DNA of 64,000 bases from Maribellus maritimus. GTDB taxonomy: Bacteria; Bacteroidota; Bacteroidia; Bacteroidales; Prolixibacteraceae. Of the stretch, positions 56,618 through 64,000 are shown one piece after another. Position 1 is the stretch's first letter; every line of letters begins with the position of its first letter. The stretch is taken from the NCBI RefSeq assembly GCF_022267315.1, contig NZ_JAIKLE010000010.1, positions 1 through 64,000 of the forward strand, read 5' to 3'. The notes beneath the pieces were generated by a model. The model saw nothing but the letters and a program-made list of their open reading frames with translations. It did no database searches and was not told where the DNA came from. A program made the position numbers and the translations under genes.

Positions 56618-57259
56618 TTATTTTTCCCAGGTTTTATAACTCATAGATATCCCCGCTCTGCTATCCTTTGTAATTGATGTTTCGTAATTGTTTAAACTTT
56701 CAACATACTCTAAAAACTCCCGAATTCCACGCGAACGCTGAGCAGCATTATGAGCTGTATAACATCCCCCTCGTTTCATTTTAGGATCCATCGCGATAAA
56801 ATAGTTTTTAAACCAATACCTATCTGCATCGCAAAAAACAAAATCGTATTCCCCGGGAAGTTGCGGAACCAACTCATGAGCATCGCCCAATCGCGCATCA
56901 ATAAAATCAGAAACTCCGGCTTTTTTAAAATTTGCCCGAGCCTGTAAATAGCGGTTTTTATCAATCTCAATGGTAGTTAACTTACCCCCTGTTTTACTAA
57001 GTGCCCATGCAATCCAGATTGCAGAATGACCGGTTGAGGTACCAATTTCAACCGCACTTTTATAATTATTCTTAACTATTATATCATAAAGAATTTTGCC
57101 ATCTGAAAGGGGAACATTCATATCGCGCCAGCTATGAGCATTGTCCACAATAAAGGTTTTCACTTTTTTATCCAGTTCATTTTCAACCTCCGGATATTGA
57201 GCTCTAACACCGACACCAATAACACCCAAGGCTACAAACAACAAGAACTTTATTTTCAT
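56618..57259 (-). CDS. O-methyltransferase-like class I SAM enzyme with signal peptide
   Basis: 213 residues from ATG 57259; an upstream TTG at 57265 is unlikely. Residues 1-21 look like a signal peptide (MKIKFLLFVALGV..., cut near VRA-Q). The methyltransferase core has motif I 'SAVEIGTSTGHSAIWIAWAL', Glu in 'LTTIEIDKNRYLQARAN' and 'YDFVFCDADRYWFKNYF', the last with metal-binding Asp as in catechol O-methyltransferase-type enzymes. SAM is cytoplasmic, so an exported methyltransferase is odd. It is 5 bp upstream of the permease on the same strand. Confidence 0.85.
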   Translation of the reverse strand: MKIKFLLFVALGVIGVGVRAQYPEVENELDKKVKTFIVDNAHSWRDMNVPLSDGKILYDIIVKNNYKSAVEIGTSTGHSAIWIAWALSKTGGKLTTIEIDKNRYLQARANFKKAGVSDFIDARLGDAHELVPQLPGEYDFVFCDADRYWFKNYFIAMDPKMKRGGCYTAHNAAQRSRGIREFLEYVESLNNYETSITKDSRAGISMSYKTWEK

Positions 57260-57301
57260 AAACAAGCATTTAAGAATGCTGATAAAGTTATAATAAAATA
57301 C

Positions 57302-58492
57302 TTAAAACGCCTTGATTTTTTTTATCCACCCGTCAGTATTTTGCAGTTGCAAATTCATTTCTCCTGGACCGACCAATACAAGCCCCCCATCGGATGTATT
57401 GATTATTTCTGACGCTTTGTCATTTCCAAAGTTAAAAGGAAAAACAGCTTCTGACAATATTGAGCCCTCAGAATCGGTAACCACCAGCCATGTTCCTACC
57501 CTGCCTAAAAATGAAGTTTCTTTTTTACCGGCTACTACTATTTTACCGTCCGGGCGGACAGCTATTGCATTTCCACCTTCAGAGCCCTCACTATCAATAT
57601 TCTTTGACCAGATAAGTTCTCCCTCCGGCGATATTTTGGTTAAAAAAAGGTCATAATCAAAAATCGGATTGTCCGAATTAATATCATTCATACAGGTGCC
57701 ATACCATCCTGCCACAATTAAATTATTGTCGGGGCTGCAACAAATACACTCAGCTCTCACATCAACATTGGGGGTTTTATACCGTTTCTCCCATATTTTA
57801 TTTCCCTCGCTATTGAAACGTATCACCAAAAGATCTGATTCCTGAGCAACTTTTCCGGCAGTTTGCGCTGCAACAACAAAGCTTCCATCAGGTAGTTTCT
57901 TCATGGATCCAACTTCCTCTATATCATTTTCGCCGCATGTTTTTTTCCATAATAATTCTCCATCATTATCGAATTCAGCCAGCCATATTTTTCTGAAACC
58001 CTCTGAAACTAAGACTGAGCCACAGGTCACAAAGTTTCCATCATCTGAAGTTAAAACTTCGCTAACAGAAATATTCTCCAATTCATTCAGGCTCTTCTGC
58101 CAAACTTCGTTTCCATCAACATCTGATTTGAAGAAAAAAACATGAGTTTTTCCGGCATCCAAAACGCTATTCCCCACAACAATATATTCGCCACTTACAA
58201 ACTGGGAAATACCTGATGACAAATCGTTACTTTCTGTTCCGAATATTTTTACGGTAATTATCTGTCCTTCGGCAGAAAACTTCACCAAACAAAAATCCAA
58301 ATCATCCCGGTTAACCGCCGGCGAAGAACCCACTACAGTGTATCCTCCATTCACATCTTCGATTATACAAGTAAAAACATCCAAACCAGCTTTACCTGTT
58401 TTTTTCTCCCACTCGATATCTAAAGTTTGAGAAAGCGCCTGAAAACCAATCAAGCTGAAAACAACAAAAAAGTAAAACATTTTGGAACACAT
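57302..58492 (-). CDS. Secreted PQQ/WD-like beta-propeller protein, unknown function
   Basis: 396 residues from ATG 58492; upstream TTG 58537 would add a Lys-rich stretch. Signal peptide (cut near ALS-Q). Seven or so repeats of ~50 residues contain D-G-G-Y/F-x-V-x-G-S-type turns ('DVNGGYTVVGSSP', 'DDGNFVTCGSVLV', 'PDGSFVVAAQTAG', 'PDNNLIVAGWYG', 'PDGKIVVAGKKET', 'SDGGLVLVGPGE') and W-x-K-x strands, the look of a propeller. No catalytic site. It is probably a secreted binding protein. Confidence 0.75.
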   Translation of the reverse strand: MCSKMFYFFVVFSLIGFQALSQTLDIEWEKKTGKAGLDVFTCIIEDVNGGYTVVGSSPAVNRDDLDFCLVKFSAEGQIITVKIFGTESNDLSSGISQFVSGEYIVVGNSVLDAGKTHVFFFKSDVDGNEVWQKSLNELENISVSEVLTSDDGNFVTCGSVLVSEGFRKIWLAEFDNDGELLWKKTCGENDIEEVGSMKKLPDGSFVVAAQTAGKVAQESDLLVIRFNSEGNKIWEKRYKTPNVDVRAECICCSPDNNLIVAGWYGTCMNDINSDNPIFDYDLFLTKISPEGELIWSKNIDSEGSEGGNAIAVRPDGKIVVAGKKETSFLGRVGTWLVVTDSEGSILSEAVFPFNFGNDKASEIINTSDGGLVLVGPGEMNLQLQNTDGWIKKIKAF

Positions 58493-58721
58493 GGCCGTTT
58501 TTTTTGATTTTGTTTTGACTTTTTTTACGGATTTCAAACTTGATTAGTTATACATTTTTGATATTTCATTTTGTAAGCTAAATAGTTATTAACAACTAAC
58601 TTTCAGTACAAAACATTGACATATATCAACAGATTCTCCTGCAAAGAGCTTCAAAATGACCCAAAAAAAGACAATTCGTTAAAAAAAATTAATTTCTGAT
58701 AGGATATTTTGGATTTTTATT

Positions 58722-58812
58722 TACATTTGAAACGCATTTGGGATTCATCCCATATTGTGTGTTTGGGGGTTAACATTTAGGAAGGAGGCTGATGAGCCTC
58801 CTTCTTTCTTTT
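58722..58812 (+). ncRNA. Candidate small RNA ending in a strong terminator
   Basis: TACATTTG (58722-58729) matches the -7 promoter box, giving a start near 58736. A small hairpin (TGGGA-TTCA-TCCCA) lies at about 58739-58752. The terminator is GAAGGAGGCT (58781-58790), loop GATG, AGCCTCCTTC (58795-58804), then TTTCTTTTT. That would yield an RNA of roughly 75 bases. No ORF fits inside. The nearest genes are divergent (the propeller gene on the minus strand, the GH27 gene 112 bp later), so the terminator does not close any gene; a premature-termination leader for the GH27 gene is the alternative. Confidence 0.45.
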
Positions 58813-58923
58813 TATACCTTAATCTCCCTCGGTAAATTCATATTACTTTTAATAAAAAAAATAGAATCCCAAATAGTTAAAAGTCATTTATACATTTATT
58901 ATCTTAGCAAAAAAAACAAACCG

Positions 58924-60282
58924 ATGAAATTAAAACGACTTATATCAGCAGCAGTTAGCTTTCTAGTCATGCTACACCCCCTTCTTGCTCAAAATAAAAC
59001 TCCTGAATTTTACTCTCTGGCAGAAAGCCCTCCAATGGGATGGAACAGCTGGGACTGCTACGGGCCAACCGTTACTGAAAAAGAAGTAAAAGCCAATACT
59101 GATTATATGGCTGAAAAATTAAAATCTTTTGGATGGCAATACATTGTGGTTGATATAAGATGGTATGTTGAAAATACCAAGGCACAGGGATACAATCAAA
59201 CCGACCCTGTTTATTGTATGGATGAATATGGAAGATTAATTCCAGCAACAAATAAATTTCCATCATCTGCAGAAAATAACGGATTCAAACCACTGGCAGA
59301 CTACATTCATAAAAAAGGACTAAAATTCGGGATTCATCTCATGCGTGGTATTCCGGTTGAAGCAGTTAAAAGAAATACACCTGTAAAAGGCACAAAACAT
59401 TCAGCAAAAGACATTTATTCTGAAGAACTACAATGTAAATGGTTACGAGATATGTATACCGTTGATGCATCGAAACCAGGAGCACAGGAATATTACAACT
59501 CATTATTTGAACTCTATGCAAGCTGGGAAGTAGATTATGTTAAAATTGACAATCTATCACGCCCTTATCACCAAAAAGAAATAGAGCTTATCAGAAATGC
59601 AATAGACAATTGCGGAAGACCAATGGTATTAAGTACATCGCCAGGAGCAACTCCACTTGAAAATGCAGAACATGTAAAAAGACACGCTAACCTTTGGCGC
59701 ATTTGTGATGATTTTTGGGATAACTGGAGATACATGGCCCCAATGTTTGAATTATGTAAACACTGGGCGCCTTACAGTGGCCCGGGCCACTGGCCGGATG
59801 CCGATATGCTTCCTCTTGGAAGAATTTCAATCAGAGGGGAGCGGGGCGAGGAAAGAATGACAGGCTTTACTACCGACGAGCAATTTACGCTTATAAATTT
59901 ATGGGCTATTTTTCGTTCTCCTCTTATGTTTGGCGGAGATTTGCCCAGCAACGACGATTTTACCCTTTCGCTGATTACCAACAAGGATATTCTAAAAGTC
60001 AACCAAAGCAGTTCCAATAACCGTGAGTTAAAAAACGAAAACGGATTGATTGTGTGGACTGCAGATATACCCAATTCAAAAGATAGGTACGTCGCGTTTT
60101 TTAATAGCAATGACAAAGAAAGTGAAGCTATTTCTGTAAAAATGAAAGAATTAGATTTAAATGACAACGCAATAGCAACAGACCTTTGGAGTAAAGAAAA
60201 AGAAACTGTAAAAAACGGAAAATTTACAAAAAAAATAGCTCCTCACGCCTCTGCAATATTCAGACTGAGCCAAAATTTGTAA
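58924..60282 (+). CDS. GH27 alpha-galactosidase
   Basis: 453 residues from ATG 58924, which starts the signal peptide (cut near LLA-Q). The open frame extends upstream to 58792 only through non-coding-looking DNA. Hallmarks: 'PPMGWNSWDCYGPTVTE', 'YIVVDIRWY', the nucleophile Asp209 in 'VDYVKIDNLS', and the acid/base in 'WRICDDFWDNW' (Asp262 or 263), then 'GHWPDADMLPLG' and a C-terminal beta-sandwich. It should release alpha-linked galactose from galactomannan, raffinose-type or algal glycans. It is monocistronic between the small RNA candidate and a bidirectional terminator. Confidence 0.93.
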   Translation: MKLKRLISAAVSFLVMLHPLLAQNKTPEFYSLAESPPMGWNSWDCYGPTVTEKEVKANTDYMAEKLKSFGWQYIVVDIRWYVENTKAQGYNQTDPVYCMDEYGRLIPATNKFPSSAENNGFKPLADYIHKKGLKFGIHLMRGIPVEAVKRNTPVKGTKHSAKDIYSEELQCKWLRDMYTVDASKPGAQEYYNSLFELYASWEVDYVKIDNLSRPYHQKEIELIRNAIDNCGRPMVLSTSPGATPLENAEHVKRHANLWRICDDFWDNWRYMAPMFELCKHWAPYSGPGHWPDADMLPLGRISIRGERGEERMTGFTTDEQFTLINLWAIFRSPLMFGGDLPSNDDFTLSLITNKDILKVNQSSSNNRELKNENGLIVWTADIPNSKDRYVAFFNSNDKESEAISVKMKELDLNDNAIATDLWSKEKETVKNGKFTKKIAPHASAIFRLSQNL

Positions 60283-60285
60283 TAG

Positions 60286-60326
60286 AAAAGGGGGTGAACA
60301 AAAAATTCTGTTCGCCCCCTTTTTTA
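60286..60326. terminator. Bidirectional terminator between GH27 and dps
   Basis: AAAAGGGGGTGAACA pairs with TGTTCGCCCCCTTTT (one G-T wobble), a 15-bp stem with A-run and T-run on the two flanks, so it can end transcripts from both the GH27 gene (plus) and dps (minus). Confidence 0.85.
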
Positions 60327-60352
60327 AAATTCGTCAGGTATAGAATTTAACA

Positions 60353-60844
60353 CTAATTTTTTTCCATCCAGGCTGTAAACATCCAATAATATTTCTCAGT
60401 CTGTTTTACAATGCTGTTTAATAAGTCAATAGTTGACACGTCGCCGCTTTCGTTGGCCAAATCCAGCACATTTATCATCTGAGAGAGTAAAATCTCAAAA
60501 TCGGTTAAAATACTGTCCACCATAATATCAGGACCAAGACCTGGTTCAGGTTCTGAAATTTTCGAAAATTTCAAATATTCATCTAGCCGAGCCATTGGTT
60601 TTTCGCCAAATACACGAACTCGTTCTGCCAAATCATCAATATTAACCTTTGAAAAATTATACAACTCTTCAAATTTTTCATGCAAGTCAAAAAAATCTTT
60701 CCCGGTCACATTCCAGTGAAAATTCCGCAGTTTCTGATAATGCACATGATAACTTGCAATCAGTAAATTAATTTCCTTTGTTAACTCGGTAGTATCTTTA
60801 TTTGCAAATCCCAAATTTTGGAATACTTTTTCTTTTGTTCTCAT
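60353..60844 (-). CDS. dps: DNA protection during starvation protein, ferritin-like
   Basis: 163 residues, family length. The dinuclear ferroxidase site shows His43 in 'LRNFHWNVTGKDFFDLHEKF', His55, Asp70 and Glu74 in 'VNIDDLAERV'. Dps forms a 12-subunit cage that oxidises and stores iron with hydrogen peroxide and shields DNA. The gene lies 25 bp downstream of the UspA gene and is the last of a four-gene minus-strand stress cluster. Confidence 0.95.
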   Translation of the reverse strand: MRTKEKVFQNLGFANKDTTELTKEINLLIASYHVHYQKLRNFHWNVTGKDFFDLHEKFEELYNFSKVNIDDLAERVRVFGEKPMARLDEYLKFSKISEPEPGLGPDIMVDSILTDFEILLSQMINVLDLANESGDVSTIDLLNSIVKQTEKYYWMFTAWMEKN

Positions 60845-60869
60845 AATCTTGTATTTTTTTTAGTTCAAA

Positions 60870-61733
60870 TTACTGTTCATGATAAACCAGAACCGGTTTA
60901 TCAAAATGTGTCAATACGTTTTTTACATCACTTGATGAAAAAAACTGTTCAAAAAAACCTTTCTTCTCATGCATTAACACCAGTAAATCTGTCTTATGTT
61001 CCGATGAATAATCTTCAATTCCTTTTCTGAAATCCTCCTGACTTTCAAGCGTAAAGTCAAAATTATCAAAATCAACCTCTTCTTTTACCACCTCTTTAAA
61101 ACCTTTCCACTTCAACTTTTCATCAAAATCAACCTCTTTTTCGTTGTGCAAAACCATTATATGGGTATGTTCTGCCTGTTTCAGAAAGGTTGACAAATGC
61201 TTTAAGGAAGTAATATCTTCCGGATTGTAGTCGGTAGCATATACCACATCTTTAAGAATAACGTGTGGTGTATCTTCCGGTATTACAAAAACCGGACATT
61301 TTACGTCGTTTATAATATTTGGATAATGAATCAGCCCTCCTGATAGTTCCGCATAACTTTGGTAATTATTAATCAGCAACATCAAATCCTTATCTTTCTT
61401 AAGTTCTTCCTCTACCAAATCAACCCGATTTAATTCAGAGGTACTTATTTCGTAGGGAACCTGAGTGAGGTTATGCTTAAGATACTCGTCAACCATCGCT
61501 CTAAGCTTCGTTTGGGCTTCCTCAAACTCTTTTCTGGCCATTTTTTCGGCATGTATAAAACCTGCATCCATGGGAGCTGTCGCACCAGACATATATGACT
61601 GTCCCATCCATTTCAAATCAAAAACGTAAATAATTTTCAATTTCCTTCTGAAACGGTTGCTAAACGAAAAAGCAAACGACAGTAAACTTTCGCTGTTCTT
61701 TAATGAATCCAGTAATAACAAATTTGTTTTCAT
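60870..61733 (-). CDS. Universal stress protein, tandem UspA domains
   Basis: 287 residues, twice the size of a single UspA domain. The first half begins 'NLLLLDSLKNSESLLSFAFS' and the second 'ILKDVVYATDYNPEDITSLK', each with alternating alpha/beta pattern; the end 'VLTHFDKPVLVYHEQ' is the usual last strand. The ATP-binding G-x2-G-x9-G-S motif is not evident, so it is probably a non-ATP-binding (UspA-type) member. It lies between the YtxH gene and dps. Confidence 0.9.
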   Translation of the reverse strand: MKTNLLLLDSLKNSESLLSFAFSFSNRFRRKLKIIYVFDLKWMGQSYMSGATAPMDAGFIHAEKMARKEFEEAQTKLRAMVDEYLKHNLTQVPYEISTSELNRVDLVEEELKKDKDLMLLINNYQSYAELSGGLIHYPNIINDVKCPVFVIPEDTPHVILKDVVYATDYNPEDITSLKHLSTFLKQAEHTHIMVLHNEKEVDFDEKLKWKGFKEVVKEEVDFDNFDFTLESQEDFRKGIEDYSSEHKTDLLVLMHEKKGFFEQFFSSSDVKNVLTHFDKPVLVYHEQ

Positions 61734-61806
61734 GACTTTCCTTTCTTTAAAATTCTAGTTTTATTTTACCGTGTGCTTTTTCGGGTGTATAAAAAATATC
61801 CGGAGG

Positions 61807-62103
61807 TTAATTGGCTGCTGCTTTTGCTTTGTCTGCCGTTGCGTTAACCTTTTGATTTACTTTTTCTTCTGCTTTAGCAGCCTTTCCCTTCATCTCATGT
61901 ACAGCGTCGTTTACAGAATCTTTCAGATTGTCAACTTTCTCCCCCAAAGTTTCTGTAATATCCTTTGAAACATTTTTTACTTTCTTCGAAATCTTCTTTC
62001 TCGTCTTTGCTCCTTTTTCAGGTGCTACCAAAATTCCTGTTAATGCTCCTGCCGCCGCTCCGGCAACAAATCCCAATAATGCATTTCTTGTTCCTTTTCC
62101 CAT
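61807..62103 (-). CDS. YtxH-domain protein
   Basis: 98 residues. An N-terminal glycine/alanine-rich membrane helix 'ALLGFVAGAAAGALTGILVA' with 'PEKGAKTRKKI' after it is the YtxH signature. The rest is a charged Lys/Ala/Glu helix, probably coiled coil. YtxH proteins are stress-induced in other bacteria, with unclear role. It lies 44 bp after the 60-residue gene and 73 bp before the UspA gene. Confidence 0.9.
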   Translation of the reverse strand: MGKGTRNALLGFVAGAAAGALTGILVAPEKGAKTRKKISKKVKNVSKDITETLGEKVDNLKDSVNDAVHEMKGKAAKAEEKVNQKVNATADKAKAAAN

Positions 62104-62147
62104 GATTTCTAATTTTTAAGTGTTAATAATTTATTTTATATAATCGT

Positions 62148-62330
62148 TTAAACTCCTGCCTTAAAATTCTCGGCAGTACGTTTCATTTTTCTAATGTCAT
62201 TTTTTTTCTGAATCCAACCCTTATCCATCGCCTGAATTCTGCTTTTCAATGTATTTTTATCGCTACCTAAGTAATTTTTTGAGTTAATTACAAAAGACAA
62301 GGTTGTTTTTCGTTTTTTTAATCCATTCAT
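62148..62330 (-). CDS. 60-residue basic protein of the stress cluster, unknown
   Basis: 60 residues from ATG 62330, rich in Lys/Arg (MNGLKKRKTTLSFVINSKNY at the start), no signal or membrane helix. No family recognised. It is supported by position: it is co-directional with YtxH, UspA and Dps genes with short gaps and heads the cluster. Codon usage looks ordinary. It could be a small stress or nucleic-acid-binding protein, but that is a guess. Confidence 0.55.
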   Translation of the reverse strand: MNGLKKRKTTLSFVINSKNYLGSDKNTLKSRIQAMDKGWIQKKNDIRKMKRTAENFKAGV

Positions 62331-62644
62331 ATATCATTTCTGTTTAAATGTTTTCTACTCTTTTACTCGAAAAAAGTATTCCAGAATTAAGCCACCAGCC
62401 CCACAACCCAACTACTTGCTGAAAATCAAGGCTTTATTTGTTTTTGATTTGTATATAATGTGAATTCCTAATGTGGACAAATCTCTACACGATGTGGATT
62501 TTAAAGAAGGTTTAATTTTCCACGAAACAACAGCCACTCGTTAACTTGTATAAAAAAACTTTCCTTATTCTTTTTGTATTTAACAAAAATAAACAAGCAT
62601 TTCTGTTTGGATTTTACTTCCAAATACTTAAAAGTTATACCATC

Positions 62645-62802
62645 ATGAAGAAATTGTATAAAAATTTGAATGGTTGATTACTCTCATTATTCCGGCTGTA
62701 GTAGCTGTTACTTGCATTAAAAACGATGATTTTGTTCCTGCGAATAGAATAAAAGTGAAAACCCCGAGAAAAAAGCATTACGGTGTCCCTTTACATTGTT
62801 AA
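62645..62802 (+). pseudogene. Possible remnant of a small lipoprotein gene
   Basis: ATG 62645 begins MKKLYKNLNG and stops at 62677. In a second frame, TTG 62674 or a frame joined by one shift reads a lipoprotein-like signal 'LITLIIPAVVAVTCIKNDD' and ends at 62802 after 42 residues. The lipobox-like V-A-V-T-C and basic start in two frames suggest a frameshifted signal peptide. The rest of the 564-bp gap (62331-62894) is AT-rich with no other feature. Weak evidence. Confidence 0.2.
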
Positions 62803-62894
62803 GAAAGCTGCTCAGTAACACTCTTCCTGCTCCAAAATAAATTATCTTTAGGAATAATTTTTGTTCCTTACCAAACAACTAATCTAAAACCGCA

Positions 62895-64000
62895 ATGCAA
62901 ACAAAATACTTACTCCCAATTTTACTGATATTAATTACGCAGTCAGTTCTTTCTCAGAACAAAAAGTCATTTATTGAAAGCCAACAAACGATTCCTTTTC
63001 AAAAACTTTACCTACACACCGACCATGAATTTTACTTTTTGAATGATACAATTTGGTTTGCGGGATACCTACTTCACCCGCAAACGCATGCTCCTTTAAA
63101 AACCGACTGTAACTTGTATATCGAATTAACTGACAGTTCCGGTCATTCTGTTCAAAAAGAATTTTTTCCGATTGAGCAAGGTTTTTGCCCAGGCCAGTTA
63201 ACGCTAAACAGGCCTGAATTGGAAGAAGGAAACTACCTGCTTCGTGCTTACACCGATTTATTGGGTGAATATGGAGATGATTTAATTTTTTCAAAACCAA
63301 TTCGTATTAGTCGTGTAAAAAATACAGCCGGTCATGAAACAAAGGATAAGGATAAGCATAAAATAATCAACAACATAACTATCGACCTGTTTCCTGAAGG
63401 TGGTTTTCTGCTGGCGGGCAAATACAACCAAATGGCTTTTAAAGCAACTGAACCTTCAGGAAGGGATGTTGAAATTCACGGCCGGTTACTAAACGGGAAA
63501 GGAGAAGAGTTGATGAAATTTTCTTCGTTGTACCGGGGCATGGGAATAATTTATTTTATTCCGGAGCAAAGAGAAAAATATACAATTGAAATTGATGGTT
63601 ATCCGAATGTAATCTATAATTTCCCTAAAATCTCAGACACCGGAGCCAAACTGATGATTTACAAAGAAAATCCGGACGGTATTGATGTTAACGTTCTTTT
63701 AAACGAAGCAGTTAGCAATCAAAAATACTATGTGACTTCTCTAACCAGAGGCGAATTAAACTCTTTTGCAGAGGTAAGCAGGAACAAAAAAGAAAAAATT
63801 GTTCATATTAAAAACGAACTACTAAAAAACGGTATCAACCGGGTAGTTCTGTTAAACGAAAATTTCAAACCTGTCTCGGAACGACTTGTTTTTATTGATG
63901 AAGCCGAAGATGCTTCTTTGAAATTAAAATTGAACCAATTCCAATTTCGCCCACGGGAACAAGTGAAACTTGAAATAGATGTAAGTAAAAACATTGACAG
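62895..64000 (+). CDS. Secreted MG2-like (macroglobulin-type) domain protein, 3' part outside window
   Basis: At least 368 residues from ATG 62895; the frame is open to the right edge. Signal peptide (cut near VLS-Q). 'FQKLYLHTDHEFYFLNDTIW' followed by 'FAGYLLHP' is the MG2-like strand block found in alpha-2-macroglobulin-like and Bacteroidota TonB-associated surface proteins. 'IDLFPEGGFLLAGKYNQMAF' is a second conserved block of the same group. Such proteins usually exceed 700 residues and end in a plug-like or carboxypeptidase-regulatory region. The function is unknown; it is probably outer-membrane or periplasmic. The family is assigned by motif look. Confidence 0.75.
   Translation, partial: MQTKYLLPILLILITQSVLSQNKKSFIESQQTIPFQKLYLHTDHEFYFLNDTIWFAGYLLHPQTHAPLKTDCNLYIELTDSSGHSVQKEFFPIEQGFCPGQLTLNRPELEEGNYLLRAYTDLLGEYGDDLIFSKPIRISRVKNTAGHETKDKDKHKIINNITIDLFPEGGFLLAGKYNQMAFKATEPSGRDVEIHGRLLNGKGEELMKFSSLYRGMGIIYFIPEQREKYTIEIDGYPNVIYNFPKISDTGAKLMIYKENPDGIDVNVLLNEAVSNQKYYVTSLTRGELNSFAEVSRNKKEKIVHIKNELLKNGINRVVLLNENFKPVSERLVFIDEAEDASLKLKLNQFQFRPREQVKLEIDVSKNID

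Noticed and set aside
58792-58923. N-terminal extension of the GH27 gene to an upstream ATG
   Set aside because: The upstream ATG lies inside the loop of a strong terminator hairpin, and the added residues lack sense. ATG 58924 begins a normal signal peptide.

Overview
The window looks like a chromosomal segment of a glycan-degrading Bacteroidota. I infer a marine or sediment member near the Marinilabiliales/Prolixibacteraceae, but no rRNA or marker tree is available here to fix the rank. The grounds are two SusC/SusD pairs, an ECF-sigma/FecR switch joined to a SusC with an STN domain, several carboxypeptidase-regulatory-like outer-membrane proteins, AT-rich intergenic DNA, few visible Shine-Dalgarno sequences, and promoters of the TAnnTTTG type (clearest ahead of tRNA-Cys and the serine hydrolase gene). 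No IS element, phage gene, CRISPR array or rRNA was seen. Several reading frames open upstream at TTG codons; where an in-frame ATG directly precedes a signal peptide or conserved start, that ATG was used.

1-9036 (minus strand) is a polysaccharide-utilisation locus read right to left: ECF sigma factor, FecR anti-sigma, STN-SusC, SusD, then two S1 sulfatases, the last cut by the window edge. It should sense, import and desulfate a sulfated glycan. 9.1-15.5 kb (plus) holds a beta-lactamase-fold lipoprotein gene broken by a 10-T run, a leader-peptide/stem-loop element, two tandem GNAT acetyltransferases, rsgA, a palindromic REP-like element, a DUF2255-like protein, a secreted alpha/beta hydrolase and a SpoIIAA-like protein. 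15.5-21.4 kb (minus) carries a TGS-containing nucleoside kinase, uvrA and a lytic transglycosylase.

22.2-28.8 kb (plus) is a second SusC/SusD locus, whose partners are a glycerophosphodiester phosphodiesterase and a PHP-domain phosphoesterase. It probably handles a phosphodiester substrate rather than a plain glycan. 29-34.2 kb (plus) has an HhH-GPD DNA glycosylase, a YD-repeat-like secreted protein, a small membrane protein and a classical TonB-dependent receptor. 34.3-48.4 kb (minus) has a BlaI/M56 (BlaR1-like) pair with two 17-bp operator-like palindromes, a large BNR beta-propeller protein, a GH78 rhamnosidase, a LytT/LytS two-component system with two LiaF/DUF5668-type membrane proteins, and glnS.

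48.5-64 kb is mixed: folB, a LruC-domain lipoprotein, tRNA-Cys, a DUF5686 outer-membrane protein, plsC, an APC permease translationally close to a signal-peptide-bearing methyltransferase, a secreted propeller-like protein, a candidate small RNA, a GH27 alpha-galactosidase, a stress cluster (60-aa protein, YtxH, UspA, Dps) and the start of an MG2-like secreted protein running off the right end. Sulfatases, rhamnosidase and alpha-galactosidase together fit life on algal or plant-derived polysaccharides.
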